From Fen-1362 sp049516395 (GTDB lineage Bacteria > Planctomycetota > Phycisphaerae > Sedimentisphaerales > Anaerobacaceae), in contig JBEKTD010000005.1 of the NCBI GenBank assembly GCA_049516395.1, positions 62,001 to 126,000 on the forward strand: 64,000 bases of DNA, read 5' to 3'. The notes under the pieces are model-generated. The model searched no databases and was not told where the DNA came from. It saw nothing but the letters and a program-made list of their open reading frames with translations. Both the position numbers and the translations under genes were made by a program. Of the stretch, positions 61,935-64,000 are shown piece after piece (within the stretch, counting starts at the first letter, position 1; every line of letters begins with the position of its first letter).

Positions 61935-62951
61935 TTACGAACCACTCATCGCCTTTGCTTCTTTTCTTCTCATCAGCGACATACCCGCCCAGACCGCCAG
62001 CATAGTCAGTAGTGAACCCGAAACACCCGCAAAGCTTGTCCATGCCTTTGAGGTCTCGGCGGATGCGCCTCGCAGGGTATAGTCGGGCATAGGCGTGTAT
62101 CTTGATTGCAACCGGTCAACTGCCTTGATTGCTGTATTTTCATTCGCGATAACCGGCTTGAAATCCGGCTGGTCGGGTCTTTCGAGATAACTCCATTCAA
62201 GACCATCGGGCATTTTCGACGCCAGCAATGAAAGCCCGGCGGCGGCAATCATCGCGAAAACCAGCAATGTAACCAATACCGTTTTTCGGCTTAGCCGGAT
62301 TTTGCCGGGCAATGAATCCAAAACCAAATCAGGCCTGACCTGCTGAATATAGCCCAGAACAGCTACGGTAATCAAACCCTCAACCAAGCCAACGAGAAAA
62401 TGCACGCCTATCATTGTTATAAGAAAAGTCGAAAATGGAACCGCAAGCACGCCGGACAAAGTCGCCTCGACGGGAACTAAAACCGCTCCGCTTTCCAGGG
62501 CAACCAGGCAAGCCAGCATCGCACCGATGTATGTTCGCCAGCTGTTGCTTTGGCCTGTGGTTACCATTTTATAAAGAAAATAGCCGACGTAAGACGGAAC
62601 AAGGCCCATATTGATAATGTTACAGCCGAGAGCAAGCAGACCGCCGTCCTGGAAGATGAGACACTGCATGATAATAACCGATGAAATGACAATCGCCGCC
62701 AGATGCGGACCTAATATAATCGCCAGCAGGACGGCTCCGACCATATGGCCGCTTGTACCGGGCATCGCGGGAAGCTGAAAATTGACCATTTGCGCTGCGA
62801 ATATGAACGCGCCAAGAATACCCATCAGGGGCAATTTATCCGAACTGACAATTTTGCTGACTTTTCTGCAAATCAGCCCCAGCCCCCCTGCCGCAATCAC
62901 CAATGTTCCGGTGGCCACCGGCACCGACAATAATTCATTCGCCATATGCAT
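61935..62951 (-). CDS. nikMN: Nickel/cobalt ECF importer substrate protein, NikM-NikN fusion
   Basis: A 338-residue membrane protein joining the NikM/CbiM metal-binding component (residues 1 to about 230) and a NikN-like part (PDGLEWSYLERPD, about 260-338, with a final membrane segment). The start is set at 62951 because it yields Met-His (MHMANELL), and in the NikM family the second-residue histidine binds the metal; a ribosome site AAAGGG stands just before. The longer form from 63014 would bury it. MPGTSGHMVGAVLLAIILGP holds the other conserved histidine. The fused PDGLE part suits nickel uptake more than cobalt, but this is an inference. Confidence 0.88.
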   Translation of the reverse strand: MHMANELLSVPVATGTLVIAAGGLGLICRKVSKIVSSDKLPLMGILGAFIFAAQMVNFQLPAMPGTSGHMVGAVLLAIILGPHLAAIVISSVIIMQCLIFQDGGLLALGCNIINMGLVPSYVGYFLYKMVTTGQSNSWRTYIGAMLACLVALESGAVLVPVEATLSGVLAVPFSTFLITMIGVHFLVGLVEGLITVAVLGYIQQVRPDLVLDSLPGKIRLSRKTVLVTLLVFAMIAAAGLSLLASKMPDGLEWSYLERPDQPDFKPVIANENTAIKAVDRLQSRYTPMPDYTLRGASAETSKAWTSFAGVSGSLLTMLAVWAGMSLMRRKEAKAMSGS

Positions 62952-63087
62952 AATTTGTTTTCCCTTTTGGCGTCCGCCTACATAATTCACATTTTGAGCA
63001 AACAGCCAGCGCATAAGAATAACAAATTATTATGAACCTATCAACGTAAAAGATGCTCTGTAAAAACAATCAATACGTTGCGATTAT

Positions 63088-63576
63088 TTAATGCTGGTGT
63101 TGATGCTCATCCGCATGGTCTGCGACAGCCGGACTCACTGGTGCAACGCAGTAGATATAAACAAGCGGCAAATCGCCGGTGTTCTTAACGTTATGAAGCG
63201 TATTGGGCGGTATGTAGCAAATTTTGCCCCTGCCGACCTTAAAGGAGGTCTCGTTTTCACCGATAAGAGCCACGCCTTTACCCGAAAGAAAGACAAGCGT
63301 TTCTTCGTGGGCTTTCGTGCTGTGTTGGCCGCACTCCTCCCCCGGTTTCAAATATACCCTGCCCGAGCGCATTCCTGACGTTTGCGGCACACCTTTCAAA
63401 AGCGGCTGATATTCGGGGGCATCTGTCAAATCGATTACCAAAGCTTTCCCTGAAGGTATCTCGGCCTTATTATTATTTCCCATTGAGCATCCTGAAATAA
63501 ATATGCAACCTATAAAGCATACAAAAACCATAGCAACAACCGTTCCTTTTACTCGCATACAGCTCATAGTCAACAC
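63088..63576 (-). CDS. Cupin lipoprotein with His-rich tail
   Basis: A protein of 162 residues (or 156 from Met7). A lipoprotein signal ends in the lipobox FISGC. The cupin domain covers about 60-140: PGEECGQHSTKAHEETLVFL and IPPNTLHNVKNTGDLPLV hold the metal-ligand histidines and glutamate. The last residues, HADEHQHQH, are rich in histidine and could bind nickel or another metal. It stands about 135 bases upstream of the NikMN gene on the same strand. A surface-bound metal-handling role is suggested by position, but enzyme activity cannot be excluded. Confidence 0.75.
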   Translation of the reverse strand: MLTMSCMRVKGTVVAMVFVCFIGCIFISGCSMGNNNKAEIPSGKALVIDLTDAPEYQPLLKGVPQTSGMRSGRVYLKPGEECGQHSTKAHEETLVFLSGKGVALIGENETSFKVGRGKICYIPPNTLHNVKNTGDLPLVYIYCVAPVSPAVADHADEHQHQH

Positions 63577-63607
63577 CTTTCACACACAATTAAATTGCTT
63601 CCGTTTA

Positions 63608-64000
63608 TCAGTTACCTTCAAATGAACCAATCTGCGACCCGTTTTTAATTCGCATTCTAACAATGAAGCCCATGCGTTCTTTCGGCGTGTACCACAATTC
63701 TTTAGGCACGGGGTATCTGTTGGAATTATCTGCTCCGAGTTTTTCATCGAGCCCGTATTGGCTGAAATTAGGCCCCAAGCTGAAAACTACCCAGCTTACC
63801 GGCGAAACAAGAGGAAAGAAACGCTGACAACCATTTCCCGCTTGTGGATTGCATTCGTTCTCATCAGGACGCCACCGGCCTTCCTCTGTGTTAATACTGC
63901 TGCTTGCGGGAAAATTATTTGGTATCCACAACTGAGCGCCGTCAAATTTCTCAATCTTATTAACACTCTTAATTATTTCGCCGACACTCCGATACTTATA
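63608..64000 (-). CDS. Truncated C-terminal part of an unknown protein
   Basis: This frame remains open to the right edge of the window, so only the last 130 residues or so are seen and the gene starts outside. The visible part includes KIEKFDGAQLWIPNNFPA, then WVVFSLGPNFSQYGLDEKLG and RYPVPKELWYTPKERMGF. It resembles the C-terminal half of pseudopilin-like secreted proteins, but the match is not firm. It lies 31 bases before the cupin gene on the same strand and could share its transcript. Confidence 0.5.
   Translation of the reverse strand, partial: YKYRSVGEIIKSVNKIEKFDGAQLWIPNNFPASSSINTEEGRWRPDENECNPQAGNGCQRFFPLVSPVSWVVFSLGPNFSQYGLDEKLGADNSNRYPVPKELWYTPKERMGFIVRMRIKNGSQIGSFEGN

Noticed and set aside
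62952..63087. A cobalamin or nickel/cobalt riboswitch before the NikMN gene
   Set aside because: The region is short and AT-rich, and I could find neither the B12 box nor the conserved elements of the NiCo class.
1..64000. tRNA, rRNA or CRISPR arrays
   Set aside because: I read the gaps between genes for cloverleaf signatures and regularly spaced repeats and found none.

Overview
The window looks like a chromosomal segment of a heterotrophic, polysaccharide-degrading planctomycete of the class Phycisphaerae (Sedimentisphaerales-like). The pointers are secreted proteins ending in short dockerin-like modules, an H-X9-DG pseudopilin-like protein, a PEP-CTERM protein, a UroD-like protein beside sugar genes, LL-diaminopimelate aminotransferase, and a very large two-ATPase CoA-dehydratase-activase protein. 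This assignment is inferred from gene content; no rRNA gene or other taxonomic marker is present.

Layout. (1) 1-2.9 kb: an AT-rich edge with a C-terminal tyrosine-recombinase fragment, an unrecognised 510-residue protein and a sugar-transfer-type ATP-grasp protein. (2) 3-14.8 kb: an L-arabinose/deoxysugar locus. It holds a GH29 fucosidase lipoprotein, a complete sugar ABC importer (binding protein, double ATPase, permease), ribulokinase araB, epimerase araD, a GH51 arabinofuranosidase, a fucose-isomerase-type isomerase and a UroD-like protein. (3) 14.8-19.6 kb: a SASA-family esterase, a GH10 xylanase and a GPH-type sugar symporter. (4) 20-24.1 kb: a pseudopilin-like protein and two secreted carbohydrate-binding proteins with dockerin-like tails. 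(5) 24.2-35.4 kb: a xylan regulon with a LacI repressor, a CBM-GH30-dockerin xylanase, a GH43 xylosidase, a PEP-CTERM protein and a 1394-residue GH115-GH8 fusion. Three promoter/operator sites with the same geometry precede the lacI gene, the GH30 gene and the PEP-CTERM gene. (6) 35.6-38 kb: a cysteine-cluster protein and an ECF sigma, membrane-anchored partner and helical secreted protein operon. (7) 38-52.7 kb, all minus strand: rhomboid protease, lgt, panD, panC, a folK-deoxynucleoside kinase fusion, dapL, a methyltransferase, polA and four membrane or glycosyltransferase genes. (8) 52.9-57.3 kb: the 1460-residue activase. (9) 57.3-64 kb: plsC, cmk, a GAF-PP2C phosphatase, acylphosphatase, a NikMN-Q-O nickel/cobalt importer, a cupin lipoprotein and a truncated gene at the edge.

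Together, regions 2-5 could take arabino-glucuronoxylan apart. GH10, GH30 and GH8 cut the backbone, GH115 removes glucuronic acid, GH51 removes arabinose, GH43 releases xylose and the SASA esterase removes acetyl groups. Oligosaccharides and sugars would enter through the GPH symporter and the ABC importer, and L-arabinose would go through isomerase, kinase and epimerase to D-xylulose 5-phosphate. No xylose isomerase or xylulokinase is in the window. No CRISPR array, rRNA, tRNA, intact transposase or recognisable riboswitch was seen.
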